Source of the DNA: Brevibacillus formosus
GTDB taxonomy: Bacteria; Bacillota; Bacilli; Brevibacillales; Brevibacillaceae
Assembly (NCBI RefSeq): GCF_003013405.1
Contig: NZ_PXZL01000008.1
Span: 1-64,000, forward strand
Direction: 5' to 3'
DNA length: 64,000 nucleotides
Below the pieces are notes generated by a model. That model ran no database searches and was not told where the DNA came from. It saw only the letters and a program-made list of their open reading frames with translations. The translations under genes were made by a program, and so were the position numbers. Position 1 is the stretch's first letter; each line of letters starts with the position of its first letter. Of this stretch, positions 25,231 to 34,087 are shown in pieces.

Positions 25231-25308
25231 AACAAAAACGGTCAAAACCGTTTTTGTTGACCGCAAGCGGTCGCATTAACTCTAATGAAAAACATCGAGA
25301 TGTTTTTC
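25231..25308. repeat. Three consecutive perfect hairpins upstream of yabP
   Basis: AACAAAAACGG/CCGTTTTTGTT (25231-25241 and 25248-25258), GACCGC/GCGGTC (25259-25264 and 25267-25272) and GAAAAACATC/GATGTTTTTC (25287-25296 and 25299-25308) are all perfect. They stand in a row between the terminator of the surface-protein gene and yabP. The first and third have A/T-rich stems. Confidence 0.7.
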
Positions 25309-25315
25309 ACAAAAG

Positions 25316-25342
25316 AAAACCCCGCATGCATACGGGGTTTTT
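25316..25342 (-). terminator. Terminator of the surface-protein gene
   Basis: AAAACCCCG (25316-25324) pairs with CGGGGTTTT (25333-25341). On the minus strand the stem ends in TTTT. It lies 13 bp after the stop codon. Confidence 0.85.
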
Positions 25343-25354
25343 GCCAGACTGCCC

Positions 25355-27391
25355 TTACTTGTAAACGGTGTAATTCCCGTTCACATAGATGATTTTGTAA
25401 CCGGTACGCTCTGTGATGGTTTTCAGAGGCAGGGTAGGAACGTTGTTTTTCAGCTGAACCGCTGCAGGCAGCGTTACATTTTTTCCATTGACGGTCGCTA
25501 CGTTTGAACCGACCTTGAATTGCATGACCGTATTGCCGCTCACGACTTTTGCAGTCGTTTTCGTGTAGCTGATTGAAAAACCGAGGGCATCACGGAAAAA
25601 CGTAGTTGGCATCAACGTGTTGCCATTTACGGTATACGGTGCCACTGCGAGTCCGGTTGTTTTACCAGCCTTCGTAAAGGAAGCGACGTTCTGCTTGAAG
25701 CTTACGCCATTAAGCGCCACGATGGTCGCCGGACGAGAGAAGAGCAGACCTCTCTCCTCGGAGTTGTAGACACCAATACTGTATACACCTGGAGTAGCCG
25801 GATTCACAATGCCAGCTGTCTCGGCGATGTTGACCTGAGCTGCTGTTTTTGCCGGAATATCCTGGGCAGGAATAATAATCAGATTTTGTCCGCGCACACC
25901 AACAAAGCTAGCGGCCACACCGTTCACCGTTACTGTATTCGCCGGCAAGTAGGCTGGAACACGGAAGCCAACTGGGAGTACGACTTCAATGAAGCCCTGA
26001 TTCCGAACAATCGGAGCACCCATGGCTTTGATGCCGATTGAAATACCAGCAGGAGTAGAGGCAGTCGCTCTCGTCAGCCCAACCGTTGCCAATGTATTAT
26101 CCACAGCGACTGGTGGAGTCACTCCGGAAACTTGAAATTCCTTCGACTTATAGGTCTTGTTGTCGATTTTGGCCGTCACGGTATAGGTTCCCGCAGTTAT
26201 CGGGGCGGTCAAGTAGCCTTCGAATGCAAACTTGATGCTCGCGCGGTTCGTACTGGTGAATCCGTAAGGCGTGCGGAAATAAACTTTATTCCCCAACACA
26301 CTTACATTCGTCACTTGTGCGCCATTGATGGTGACGCTGTTACTGGTAAGAACCGGTGGCACAGTTACCCCACTTGGGAATTCGAACTCGATTTCTGCGT
26401 TCGACCCCAGCTTGTTGGAAAGATCCACATCAAATGTATAGCTCGTACGCGCTCCCGCTGAACTGTCCGACAAAGAAACGCTGAAAGGCGTATGGCTTGT
26501 GTTTGTAATCTCTACATCTTTTGACTTGTATTCCTTGCTGTCATATTCGACTTCATACGAATAGTACTTGTCTGGCTTCGATGGATTTACAATCCCCGCG
26601 GCAGAAGTAAACTCCAGCTTTATGTAGCTATCTCCGTCTGCACCGCTCGGAACCTCAATCCGAATCGAGTCACTGTCGAGAATCGAGACGTAATCCGGTT
26701 TGTACCCGTTTACCTTCACATCAGATTTGCTGATGCTCTTTGGCAGCATGTCCTTGGAGGGGAAATTCACATAAATGTATTTGCCCTTTTTCAGCTTGCT
26801 TTTCGAGGAGAGATTAAATTTTCCGAGCGTTAGGGAAATCGCGTCCTCGGCATTTTTACTGCTAGGGGAAGCCTCGAAGTCACCCTTGCTACTACTGCTG
26901 CTGCTACTGCTTGAAGATTTGCTGATTGTAATCTTTTCGCCCTTGTAGCTGGTCTCCGCACTTGTTTTCACTTCGATTTCGTAGCTGCCCTTGTCTTCCG
27001 GGTTGGTGATATTATCAATGGTTAGTGTAAGTACAGTGCCTTTTTGGATCTTTTCATCGACTTCGATCTCAACCACATTCTTGCTTACATGTACACTGTC
27101 GATCGAAATTTCGTCATCGTCGTCATCTTCCAGCGTGACGTCCGATTTTTTCAATTTTTTATCTACCGAATACTCAGATGGGAACCTAACGAAAATACTG
27201 TCGCCCGATGATAGGGCCTTATTGATTTCAAACTCAATCGTATATTCTGTTTCCTTGTCCACACGTGTATCGTCTGCAGAAACATCCTCGATAGAGAGAG
27301 CATAAGCCGCTTTTGGCTCAAGCATCAGTGGACTTGCCAGTACCGCAGTCGCTAGCAGCACTGAGATCCCTTTGTTTACGCTTTTGTTCAA
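25355..27391 (-). CDS. Secreted repeat protein with C-terminal copper amine oxidase N-like (stalk) domain, 678 aa
   Basis: A signal peptide (residues 1-31, ending PKAAYA) is followed by four beta-rich modules of about 120 aa, at roughly 33-155, 175-305, 306-425 and 435-550. Each shares an opening like TSYTFDVDLSNKLGSNAEIEF and a TAGIVNP-type turn (AAGIVNPSKPDKY, ETAGIVNPATPGVY). An Asp run (EDDDDDE) and a ten-Ser linker separate modules. The last 80 aa match the copper amine oxidase N-terminal fold (VNGNTLMPTTFFRDALGFSISY, LPLKTITERTGYKIIY), a common surface-protein module in Brevibacillus and Paenibacillus. It is a probable cell-surface protein. No sortase or SLH motif is seen, and the function is unknown. 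Confidence 0.8.
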   Translation of the reverse strand: MNKSVNKGISVLLATAVLASPLMLEPKAAYALSIEDVSADDTRVDKETEYTIEFEINKALSSGDSIFVRFPSEYSVDKKLKKSDVTLEDDDDDEISIDSVHVSKNVVEIEVDEKIQKGTVLTLTIDNITNPEDKGSYEIEVKTSAETSYKGEKITISKSSSSSSSSSSKGDFEASPSSKNAEDAISLTLGKFNLSSKSKLKKGKYIYVNFPSKDMLPKSISKSDVKVNGYKPDYVSILDSDSIRIEVPSGADGDSYIKLEFTSAAGIVNPSKPDKYYSYEVEYDSKEYKSKDVEITNTSHTPFSVSLSDSSAGARTSYTFDVDLSNKLGSNAEIEFEFPSGVTVPPVLTSNSVTINGAQVTNVSVLGNKVYFRTPYGFTSTNRASIKFAFEGYLTAPITAGTYTVTAKIDNKTYKSKEFQVSGVTPPVAVDNTLATVGLTRATASTPAGISIGIKAMGAPIVRNQGFIEVVLPVGFRVPAYLPANTVTVNGVAASFVGVRGQNLIIIPAQDIPAKTAAQVNIAETAGIVNPATPGVYSIGVYNSEERGLLFSRPATIVALNGVSFKQNVASFTKAGKTTGLAVAPYTVNGNTLMPTTFFRDALGFSISYTKTTAKVVSGNTVMQFKVGSNVATVNGKNVTLPAAVQLKNNVPTLPLKTITERTGYKIIYVNGNYTVYK

Positions 27392-27486
27392 CGGTAACGC
27401 CTCCTTATCTAAAGTTCCCTACTATGATAGGAAATGTTCGGCAGGAAAGGGTTACAGACTGGTAACGAATGATTTTCTTCACGCAA

Positions 27487-27522
27487 AAGAAGCTGCCCGA
27501 TGACACAGGCAGCTTCTTCTTT
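27487..27522 (-). terminator. Terminator of the DUF2157/GDYXXLXY gene
   Basis: AAGAAGCTGCC (27487-27497) and GGCAGCTTCTT (27508-27518) form a perfect 11-bp stem just after the stop codon at 27531; on the minus strand TTTTG follows. Confidence 0.88.
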
Positions 27523-27530
27523 AGAAATGT

Positions 27531-29666
27531 CTACTGGTTCGACAGGCTCTCCAGGATGGCATCGCCTTTCTCGCCAATTTTCACGATAGCGTATTTGGCA
27601 TTCCGCTCGACTTCAAGTCCGGTTCCTTCTGGGACAAAATAGCTTTCTATGCCATATTCCACTTGATGGCCACCGATTGTGCTTCCATTAATGATCACAT
27701 CCGATGGCTGAGGATCGTATGCCCGATTCCATCGACCATTGAGCTCATAAAAGCCACTGTAGCTGTGCAAGCCATTTGCTTGTTGGCGGAGTACGACTCG
27801 AATCTTATCCCCTGAGTCAACCTGTTCATGGTCCAATGTAGATATGGTGTAGCCAAGTCTGACGTAATCACCTTGCAGCAACGAACGCGGATCGATTGGG
27901 ACCAGCTCCAGCTTCACCGTTTTTCCGTTGGCCAGGATCGTCTCACTGCTCCATACTTGATAGCCACTCAAAGCAAATTGCAGCAAAATGACAGGAAGCA
28001 ACACAAGCGCTTTTCTCATAAAAAGGGAAGGCTCGCTTTTCGGCCACTCGATTTTCGCCCTTCGATCCCACCACAGGGCAACGATGAAAAACACCAGGCT
28101 GAGCAGGAGAAGGCTCAATGACTTGTGCAGCAAGCTCCATAGCATGTCGTAGTACTTCATGAGAAGAAAGGCAAACCAGAATCCGAGCACGATTCCGAAC
28201 CTCGCCTTATTTTGCTGATGCAATGTTCGGTACAACAAATACGTGCTGACTGCGAAAAAAGCCAGATTCACGCCCACATTCATGGAGCCCGATTGAAAGC
28301 CTTCCTCTGTCAGGAGCAAAAGCGAGAGTAAGGCGTACACCAACGAGCTGTTTTGCAATATGACTGGCAATTGCTTTACGTAATGCAGCGCCAATTGCGT
28401 AGCAAAGATGATCATGAGTACATATTCAAAGGATGGCAAGTACTCATCCAACTTCGCAGCCAGAACGACTAAAAAGGTCAGCTGTGTCAAAAGCCGCGCC
28501 GGAATGGCAGAGACAGCTTTCCACACGTATAACAGGACCAACAGGAAAATGATCCAGTAAGCTCCTTCTAAAAACAGAACTGATCCGACACCCAATATAT
28601 ACCCCATTGTGAGCAGCGTATATCGTACCGTTGCATTCATCCCGCGCATAAACACCACAGGGCCAATAAAGCCAATTAATGAAAGGAAAAACAGCAAATC
28701 AATAACCGTTTCCTCTTCCATGATCAGAAAAAGCAGCCCTGCTATCGAAATGGCTCCAATGGATGCGGCGATAGTGGTGACGAGAACCGTGAATGCCTCT
28801 TGAAAAAACACAACCCATTTGCTTTTTTGATGCGCTGATTCCTTGCGCAGCCAATTAATCCCTGCAACTGCTCCCCAAACAATGAGTACCGTCAGCAGCA
28901 GCATCAAAACAAAGAAGCCTTCTGAGAAATACTTCACCATGTAGGATATGAAATTAACGAGCACAAACAGCGAGAGTAACGAGGCCGTCACAATCAGAAA
29001 CCCGCGACTCGGCACCCATTTTAAAAACGTAACAAACAGAATCCCCCCTGTCAGGACATATAAAAGCTCAGGGAGCGGACCATACACTTCGGTGAAGGAT
29101 GAACCGAAAAGACTGACGGAAAACGTCAGAAACGATAAGTAGTAAATCGGTTTGGAATGCAATTTCCCCGTAGAGGTTAACCAGAACAGGACCATATTTC
29201 CCAACGTAATCAACCAAAACATCATGAACCACCACTCGTCTTCACGCGCTACATGAATGACGGATGGATGGAGAAAGAAATAAATCGCCAAATGAGCAAG
29301 GACATAGCTGATGACATAGAATGGCTGATAGCGCGTGAAAATCGCGAACAGCAAATTCGGTATGAGCCATACGACGAACAGCATATAGCTATCGGCATGT
29401 GAATTGTATATTTGCCCCAACAAAGCCATACTGATACCAAAAGCCAAGCCTCCAGCCACCAGAAGCCAATTGCTCAAAAACGAATGTCGTTTGATGAAAC
29501 GCAGTCCATAGGATAATAAATAAAAAAGAACGAGGATTGCCACACTGACGCCGATCTTTTGCTCCCTGACCATGAGTGGCCAGTTCGAAGCAAAAAAGTA
29601 CAGGATAGATGATAACAGAAGCGAAATGGACAAAAAGTAACCCATTCGAACTCCGTTTTGTTGCAT
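27531..29666 (-). CDS. Polytopic membrane protein with DUF2157, DUF4401 and GDYXXLXY domains
   Basis: This 711-aa protein has about 18 hydrophobic segments over the first 540 residues, which correspond to the DUF2157 and DUF4401 families. An extracellular C-terminal domain follows, with the name-giving motif in DPRSLLQGDYVRLGYTIS. Such fused proteins are common and uncharacterised; the GDYXXLXY domain is sometimes encoded separately. I chose ATG 29666, with GAAGGG 11 bp upstream; GTG 29675 would be only 2 bp from it. Together with the surface protein it interrupts the rqcP-yabP neighbourhood. Confidence 0.8.
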   Translation of the reverse strand: MQQNGVRMGYFLSISLLLSSILYFFASNWPLMVREQKIGVSVAILVLFYLLSYGLRFIKRHSFLSNWLLVAGGLAFGISMALLGQIYNSHADSYMLFVVWLIPNLLFAIFTRYQPFYVISYVLAHLAIYFFLHPSVIHVAREDEWWFMMFWLITLGNMVLFWLTSTGKLHSKPIYYLSFLTFSVSLFGSSFTEVYGPLPELLYVLTGGILFVTFLKWVPSRGFLIVTASLLSLFVLVNFISYMVKYFSEGFFVLMLLLTVLIVWGAVAGINWLRKESAHQKSKWVVFFQEAFTVLVTTIAASIGAISIAGLLFLIMEEETVIDLLFFLSLIGFIGPVVFMRGMNATVRYTLLTMGYILGVGSVLFLEGAYWIIFLLVLLYVWKAVSAIPARLLTQLTFLVVLAAKLDEYLPSFEYVLMIIFATQLALHYVKQLPVILQNSSLVYALLSLLLLTEEGFQSGSMNVGVNLAFFAVSTYLLYRTLHQQNKARFGIVLGFWFAFLLMKYYDMLWSLLHKSLSLLLLSLVFFIVALWWDRRAKIEWPKSEPSLFMRKALVLLPVILLQFALSGYQVWSSETILANGKTVKLELVPIDPRSLLQGDYVRLGYTISTLDHEQVDSGDKIRVVLRQQANGLHSYSGFYELNGRWNRAYDPQPSDVIINGSTIGGHQVEYGIESYFVPEGTGLEVERNAKYAIVKIGEKGDAILESLSNQ

Positions 29667-29732
29667 ACAGCACACATCCCTTCGGAAATGCCTTAGGTAC
29701 TCTCATTATATCCTCCGATTGGAAAAAAGCCT

Positions 29733-29760
29733 AAAAAAAGACTGCCATCCCGGCAGTCTC
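29733..29760 (-). terminator. Terminator after rqcP
   Basis: AGACTGCC (29739-29746) and GGCAGTCT (29752-29759) enclose a 5-nt loop. On the minus strand seven T follow. It ends the spoVT-side operon 15 bp after the rqcP stop. Confidence 0.93.
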
Positions 29761-29774
29761 TTTTCGCGTACATA

Positions 29775-30068
29775 TTACCCTTTGAGGTACGCGTCCTCTT
29801 CTTTTTCATCACGCGGAACGGGAACTTCGCCAATAACGGTATACAGCGAAGCTGCTTCTTCCTTGCGCGGGTTTTCTTTGATGTCCTCTACTTTTACCGA
29901 CACGATTTTTTGTCCGAAACGGATCGCCAGCTTGTCGCCGATTTTCACGTTACTGGACGCCTTTGCAGGGCGATCGTTGATTTCCACACGCTGTTTGTCA
30001 CACACTTCTTTGGCGAGTGTGCGTCGCTTGATCAGTCGAGACACTTTCAAATATTTATCGAGCCTCAT
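29775..30068 (-). CDS. rqcP: Ribosome quality control protein RqcP (S4 domain, YabO)
   Basis: This 97-aa S4-domain protein (MRLDKYLKVSRLIKRRT, VCDKQRVEINDRPAK) is of the Hsp15 type. In B. subtilis RqcP works with RqcH on the stalled large ribosomal subunit to add C-terminal alanine tails. I chose ATG 30068, with GGGAGG 9 bp upstream; it overlaps the end of yabN by 14 bp. The tail is acidic (RDEKEEDAYLKG). Confidence 0.94.
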   Translation of the reverse strand: MRLDKYLKVSRLIKRRTLAKEVCDKQRVEINDRPAKASSNVKIGDKLAIRFGQKIVSVKVEDIKENPRKEEAASLYTVIGEVPVPRDEKEEDAYLKG

Positions 30069-31533
30069 GTTTTGCTTCCTCCCACCATTTGTCCATCTCT
30101 TGCAGGTCCGTCTGCTCAAAGGTGCGGCCCGCCTCTTGTAGCTTGCCTTCAATATAGGAAAAGCGCTTCTTGAACTTGTTGTTGGTCAATGCGAGGGCTT
30201 CCTCCGGATCTAGCCCGAGGAAGCGCGCCAGATTGACTACCGCAAATAGCAAATCTCCCAGCTCGCCAGCGCGTTCTTCCTCTGATGCTTCTTGCAGCTC
30301 GCGGTACTCCTCTTCTACCTTTTTGTACACGTCTGCAATATCGTCCCAGTCAAAGCCGACTTGGGCTGCTTTTTTCTGCAGCTTGTACGCGTACATCAGT
30401 GCTGGCAAGTCACGCGGTATTCCCGCCAGCTGTGATTGAACCGTTACATCGATGCCTTTTGCTGCCTTTTCCTGTGCTTTGATCTCCTGCCAATTCGCCA
30501 GCGCTTCCTCGGAATCATTCGCGCTCTTTTCCCCGAATACGTGTGGGTGGCGGCGAACTAGCTTTTCATTCAACGTTGCGACAACATCATCTACCGAAAA
30601 ATATCCATCTTCGGCTGCCATCTGTGAATGCAGCATGATTTGCATCAACAAATCACCCAGCTCCTCACACATCGCATCTGGATCATCGTCGTCGATCGTC
30701 TCCAATACCTCGTACGTCTCTTCAATCAAGTTTTTGCGGATGCTTTGATGTGTTTGCTCGCGATCCCACGGACATCCATCCGGACTGCGCAGGATCGCCA
30801 CGATCTCCTTCAAGTAGGAGAATTGGCGGTACGACACCTTCTCGTCCTTCGTCGGCGGTACATACACCAGGGACAAATTCCCGAAATGATCGAGTCTGTC
30901 CAGTTCATACAACGGCACTGTCTCAATGATTTCTTGCCCCGCTACCCCTACGGCTGTCGCTACCGTCACCTCGTAGTCGTCCGGCAGCACTTCCATCAAG
31001 GTCAGCTTCACATCAGAGGCCACAAACGCATCGTACACTTGCGCGATAATCGTATGCAGACCCGGTGATACTTGATGAGCAGCGAGCGCGGTCCCATCCA
31101 GCAAAGAGAATCCCTCGATCGGGTCGATATGTAGGCGGGCAAACAACGGATCAATAAAGCTCTGTCCACCGCCAATTTGGATTTCTACGCCACGGTTTGG
31201 TCCCTCTGCCAACAATAGCTGCACAGTACGTTCCGCTACCAAAGGATGACCTGGAACGGCATAGACAAGACTGCCTGCTTCGTTTACCCGTGAAAAAAGC
31301 CGTTCTACAATATCGGTGTACACATCGGAAAACGTATCGTGCTGCTCATATACATCATCAAAGGACTCAATCGTGATGCCTTCTGCGATCAACTCGGCTA
31401 CGACCGGATGCTCTTTCGTGCGCAAATACAGCTGTTCGGCAGCTTTGAGCGTACGATAGATGCCATAAGGGAGCTGGTCCAAATCTCCGGCACCAAGACC
31501 GACTACAGTAATGGTCTTATTCTTCATTTCCAC
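30055..31533 (-). CDS. yabN: YabN: tetrapyrrole methylase-like domain fused to MazG NTP pyrophosphohydrolase
   Basis: The protein is 492 aa. Residues 1-225 have the corrin/porphyrin methylase fold (TITVVGLGAGDLDQLPYG, YAVPGHPLVAERTV, GGGQSFIDPLF). Residues 240-492 hold tandem MazG segments with metal-binding EELGDLLMQI and GELGDLLFAV, preceded by CPWDREQTHQSIRKNLIEE. The MazG part hydrolyses aberrant NTPs; the methylase part has no proven substrate. The start is GTG 31533, with GGAGG 8 bp upstream, 3 bp after the yabM stop codon. ATG 31527 is an alternative. Confidence 0.93.
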   Translation of the reverse strand: MEMKNKTITVVGLGAGDLDQLPYGIYRTLKAAEQLYLRTKEHPVVAELIAEGITIESFDDVYEQHDTFSDVYTDIVERLFSRVNEAGSLVYAVPGHPLVAERTVQLLLAEGPNRGVEIQIGGGQSFIDPLFARLHIDPIEGFSLLDGTALAAHQVSPGLHTIIAQVYDAFVASDVKLTLMEVLPDDYEVTVATAVGVAGQEIIETVPLYELDRLDHFGNLSLVYVPPTKDEKVSYRQFSYLKEIVAILRSPDGCPWDREQTHQSIRKNLIEETYEVLETIDDDDPDAMCEELGDLLMQIMLHSQMAAEDGYFSVDDVVATLNEKLVRRHPHVFGEKSANDSEEALANWQEIKAQEKAAKGIDVTVQSQLAGIPRDLPALMYAYKLQKKAAQVGFDWDDIADVYKKVEEEYRELQEASEEERAGELGDLLFAVVNLARFLGLDPEEALALTNNKFKKRFSYIEGKLQEAGRTFEQTDLQEMDKWWEEAKHEAR

Positions 31534-31536
31534 TCG

Positions 31537-33201
31537 TCACGCCTCCTTTTCGTTCATTCTCGCTTTCTCCGCTGGGAGGAGCTTGTATTTCGTTAACAGC
31601 GAAGCAATTCGCTTTCCTTTTGGCAAAAATTGGATATCGTTTCTCGTGAGTCCACCTGTTTTCAAGAGCGCCAGCAAATAGACCAATGCTCCTGAACCAA
31701 CAGCAATCAAGCCTACCAGCGTATACAACAAGCGATTTGAAAGTCCGGCACTGCCGAGCACTGTAATAGCGAGCCACTCCATAATCAACACGACAATCGA
31801 CATCATCACGACGGACACGAATGGCCTTTTCACCGTTTGGCGGAATCCAATGTGTGCTCCCGTGTATTTGATTACCGCTAGAACATTTAGTCCCATGGCG
31901 ACTAAATAAGCTAAAACAGTGGACACTGCTGCACCAGAGATACCCCAGAACGGGACGAGCGCCAGATTGAGGATGAGCTTCACCAATACACCAATAAACA
32001 GGTTGCGGGCAGGTCGCATGACACGTCCCAAGCCTTGCAATATTCCCGCGCTGGCAATACTCACCGTGGCGAAAAGAATCGTGAAGGACTGTACAGCGAG
32101 GGCCTCAGTACCGTTACTATCTCCGTAAAGCATAACGTTGATCGGCTCCGCCAACAAAGCAAGTCCAAAGGAAGCAGGCAATCCCAACAGGAAGGTCAGT
32201 CGAATCGCGACTTCGGAACGATGAGAGATCAATTGATGCTGACGCTGGGCAACAGCTTCACTGATCGCAGGCACTAATGCCAGCGACAAGGATGTGGCAA
32301 AAAACGTACCAAACTGAATAAGTGGCTGACCACGATCAAATGCACCCTTCAAAAGCTTGGCCAAGTCCTCCGGGGTCCCGCTCCATTGCAGCATATTGAC
32401 GACGGTCATCGAGTCTACAAGCGGAACAAGTGGCAGAACCAACGCGCCCATACAAATCGGAACGGCATAGGTCAAGAGATGACGTAATATTTGACGATTG
32501 GTCCACGAATGCACGGTTGATTGCTGCACTTGTTTGATTGTATGTAGCCCCATCTGCTTGTCTTTTCTCCAATACCACAGCAAGACGAGAATGGCAGCAA
32601 TTGCACCTGGGAAAGCAGCAAAAACGGCACCTGTACCAGCCAAATAAGGGTCTTGATACATGTTCATCGCCCAGAATGCAGCAACCAGAATGAAAATTAC
32701 GCGAATGAACTGCTCAGCAACCTGAGAGACGCCAGTCGGCATCATATTTTGATGCCCCTGAAAATAACCGCGCAAGATCGCAACCATCGGCACTAACGGC
32801 AGTGACCATGCTACCGCTCGGAGTGGGGTAATCAAATGCTCATCACCCATCATACGGGCAATCATAGGTGCCCCTCCATATAACAGCAAGAAGAAAAAGA
32901 TCCCGAGAACGACCAGCGATATACTGGCTACTCGAAAGGCCCTGCGCGCCCCGATCGCATCCCCGACAGCGACGCGCTCTGAGACGATCTTGGAGATGGC
33001 AATGGGGAAACCCGCCGTCGCCAGAATCAACAACGCAGTGTACAGCGGGTATACTTGCATATATACGTACAAGCCGATATCTCCGGCAATGTTTTGGTAT
33101 GGGATGCGGTATACAGCGCCTAAAAGCTTGGAGACAAGACCGGCAATTCCAAGTATCGCCGCGCCCTTCACAAATTGAACGGAAGCCTTTTCTTGAGCCA
33201 T
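31537..33201 (-). CDS. yabM: Polysaccharide biosynthesis flippase YabM (SpoVB/MurJ-like)
   Basis: This 554-aa MOP-superfamily exporter has about 14 membrane helices, beginning VKGAAILGIAGLVSKLLGA and YRIPYQNIAGDIGLY. It belongs to the MVF/SpoVB group that flips lipid-linked precursors; its relatives are SpoVB and MurJ (YtgP). The exact substrate is not known. I chose ATG 33201, with GGAGAGGAG 13 bp upstream; a longer frame to 33264 lacks a ribosome-binding site. It lies between spoVT and yabN, as in B. subtilis. Confidence 0.9.
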   Translation of the reverse strand: MAQEKASVQFVKGAAILGIAGLVSKLLGAVYRIPYQNIAGDIGLYVYMQVYPLYTALLILATAGFPIAISKIVSERVAVGDAIGARRAFRVASISLVVLGIFFFLLLYGGAPMIARMMGDEHLITPLRAVAWSLPLVPMVAILRGYFQGHQNMMPTGVSQVAEQFIRVIFILVAAFWAMNMYQDPYLAGTGAVFAAFPGAIAAILVLLWYWRKDKQMGLHTIKQVQQSTVHSWTNRQILRHLLTYAVPICMGALVLPLVPLVDSMTVVNMLQWSGTPEDLAKLLKGAFDRGQPLIQFGTFFATSLSLALVPAISEAVAQRQHQLISHRSEVAIRLTFLLGLPASFGLALLAEPINVMLYGDSNGTEALAVQSFTILFATVSIASAGILQGLGRVMRPARNLFIGVLVKLILNLALVPFWGISGAAVSTVLAYLVAMGLNVLAVIKYTGAHIGFRQTVKRPFVSVVMMSIVVLIMEWLAITVLGSAGLSNRLLYTLVGLIAVGSGALVYLLALLKTGGLTRNDIQFLPKGKRIASLLTKYKLLPAEKARMNEKEA

Positions 33202-33309
33202 GTGCGTGAAATTTCTCCTCTCCAACCTAAAACTTCGTTCATTATACCACAAGGCCATAGGCACAAGAAAAACAGCCCCAGGGTACGAGGCTGTTTTTCT
33301 TGTGCTATC

Positions 33310-33852
33310 TTACTGCTCCATCTGCTTTGCCAGGAAACCGGCCGCTGTTTCCGACATTTTGATCTCCAAATCACTCATCTTGGTTGACTCGTTTTTGTTG
33401 AGGAGGATTACGGACCCGATTGGGTCGCCTCCCGCTACAATCGGTGCAACGACGAACGAACCATAAGTCTCGTTCATGTCACGACAAATTTCATAAGAGC
33501 CTGTGTTTTTCTCCAGTCGGGTTTTTCTTTCCTCTAAGCATTTCTCCACAATACTGCCAATCGCTTTCTCCAAGTATTCCTTTTTGGAGGCACCTGCCAC
33601 TGCAATGACACTATCCCTGTCTGAAATCAGTACGGTATGATTCATGCTTTCGTACAAAGAGTCGGCGTACTCTTTTGCAAAATCACCCAACTCTCCAATC
33701 GGTGAATACTTTTTGAGAATGACTTCTCCGTCACGATCCACAAAAATCTCAAGCGGGTCGCCCTCACGAATGCGCAGTGTACGACGAATCTCCTTAGGAA
33801 TCACGACCCGACCGAGGTCGTCAATTCGACGAACGATACCAGTTGCTTTCAT
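33310..33852 (-). CDS. spoVT: Stage V sporulation protein T (AbrB/GAF regulator)
   Basis: SpoVT is a forespore regulator that tunes sigma-G genes. Residues 1-50 are an AbrB swapped-hairpin DNA-binding domain (MKATGIVRRIDDLGRVVIPKEI). Residues 56-180 are a GAF-like domain that senses an unknown ligand. The length is 180 aa. ATG 33852 has GAGG 9 bp upstream. I could not name a convincing sigma-G promoter in 33853-34046. Confidence 0.97.
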   Translation of the reverse strand: MKATGIVRRIDDLGRVVIPKEIRRTLRIREGDPLEIFVDRDGEVILKKYSPIGELGDFAKEYADSLYESMNHTVLISDRDSVIAVAGASKKEYLEKAIGSIVEKCLEERKTRLEKNTGSYEICRDMNETYGSFVVAPIVAGGDPIGSVILLNKNESTKMSDLEIKMSETAAGFLAKQMEQ

Positions 33853-34046
33853 GTCTTGTTGCCTCGCTTTCCCTGAGAAGTGGGTAGTGAATAGATGGTG
33901 GTTGGTTAGTTGTATTTTTTCCTCAAATTCTAATTTTAACTATGGGTGATGGTATCAATTTTTGCCAGTTACTTCAATTACTCTCCCCCGGGTGGTAGCG
34001 AGTGATAATAGTATTTGCCCACGTTTGAAGAATATGCGAGAAAACG

Positions 34047-34077
34047 AAAAAACAGGGAAACGAATTCCCTGTTTTTC
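34047..34077 (-). terminator. Terminator of the PrsA-like gene
   Basis: AAAAACAGGGAA (34048-34059) and TTCCCTGTTTTT (34065-34076) form a perfect 12-bp stem. It lies 11 bp after the stop codon. Confidence 0.92.
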
Positions 34078-34087
34078 TTCGGACTTC

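Noticed and set aside
33853..34046. Sigma-G promoter for spoVT
   Set aside because: Forespore control is expected from family knowledge, but no pair of elements with good spacing could be picked out by eye.
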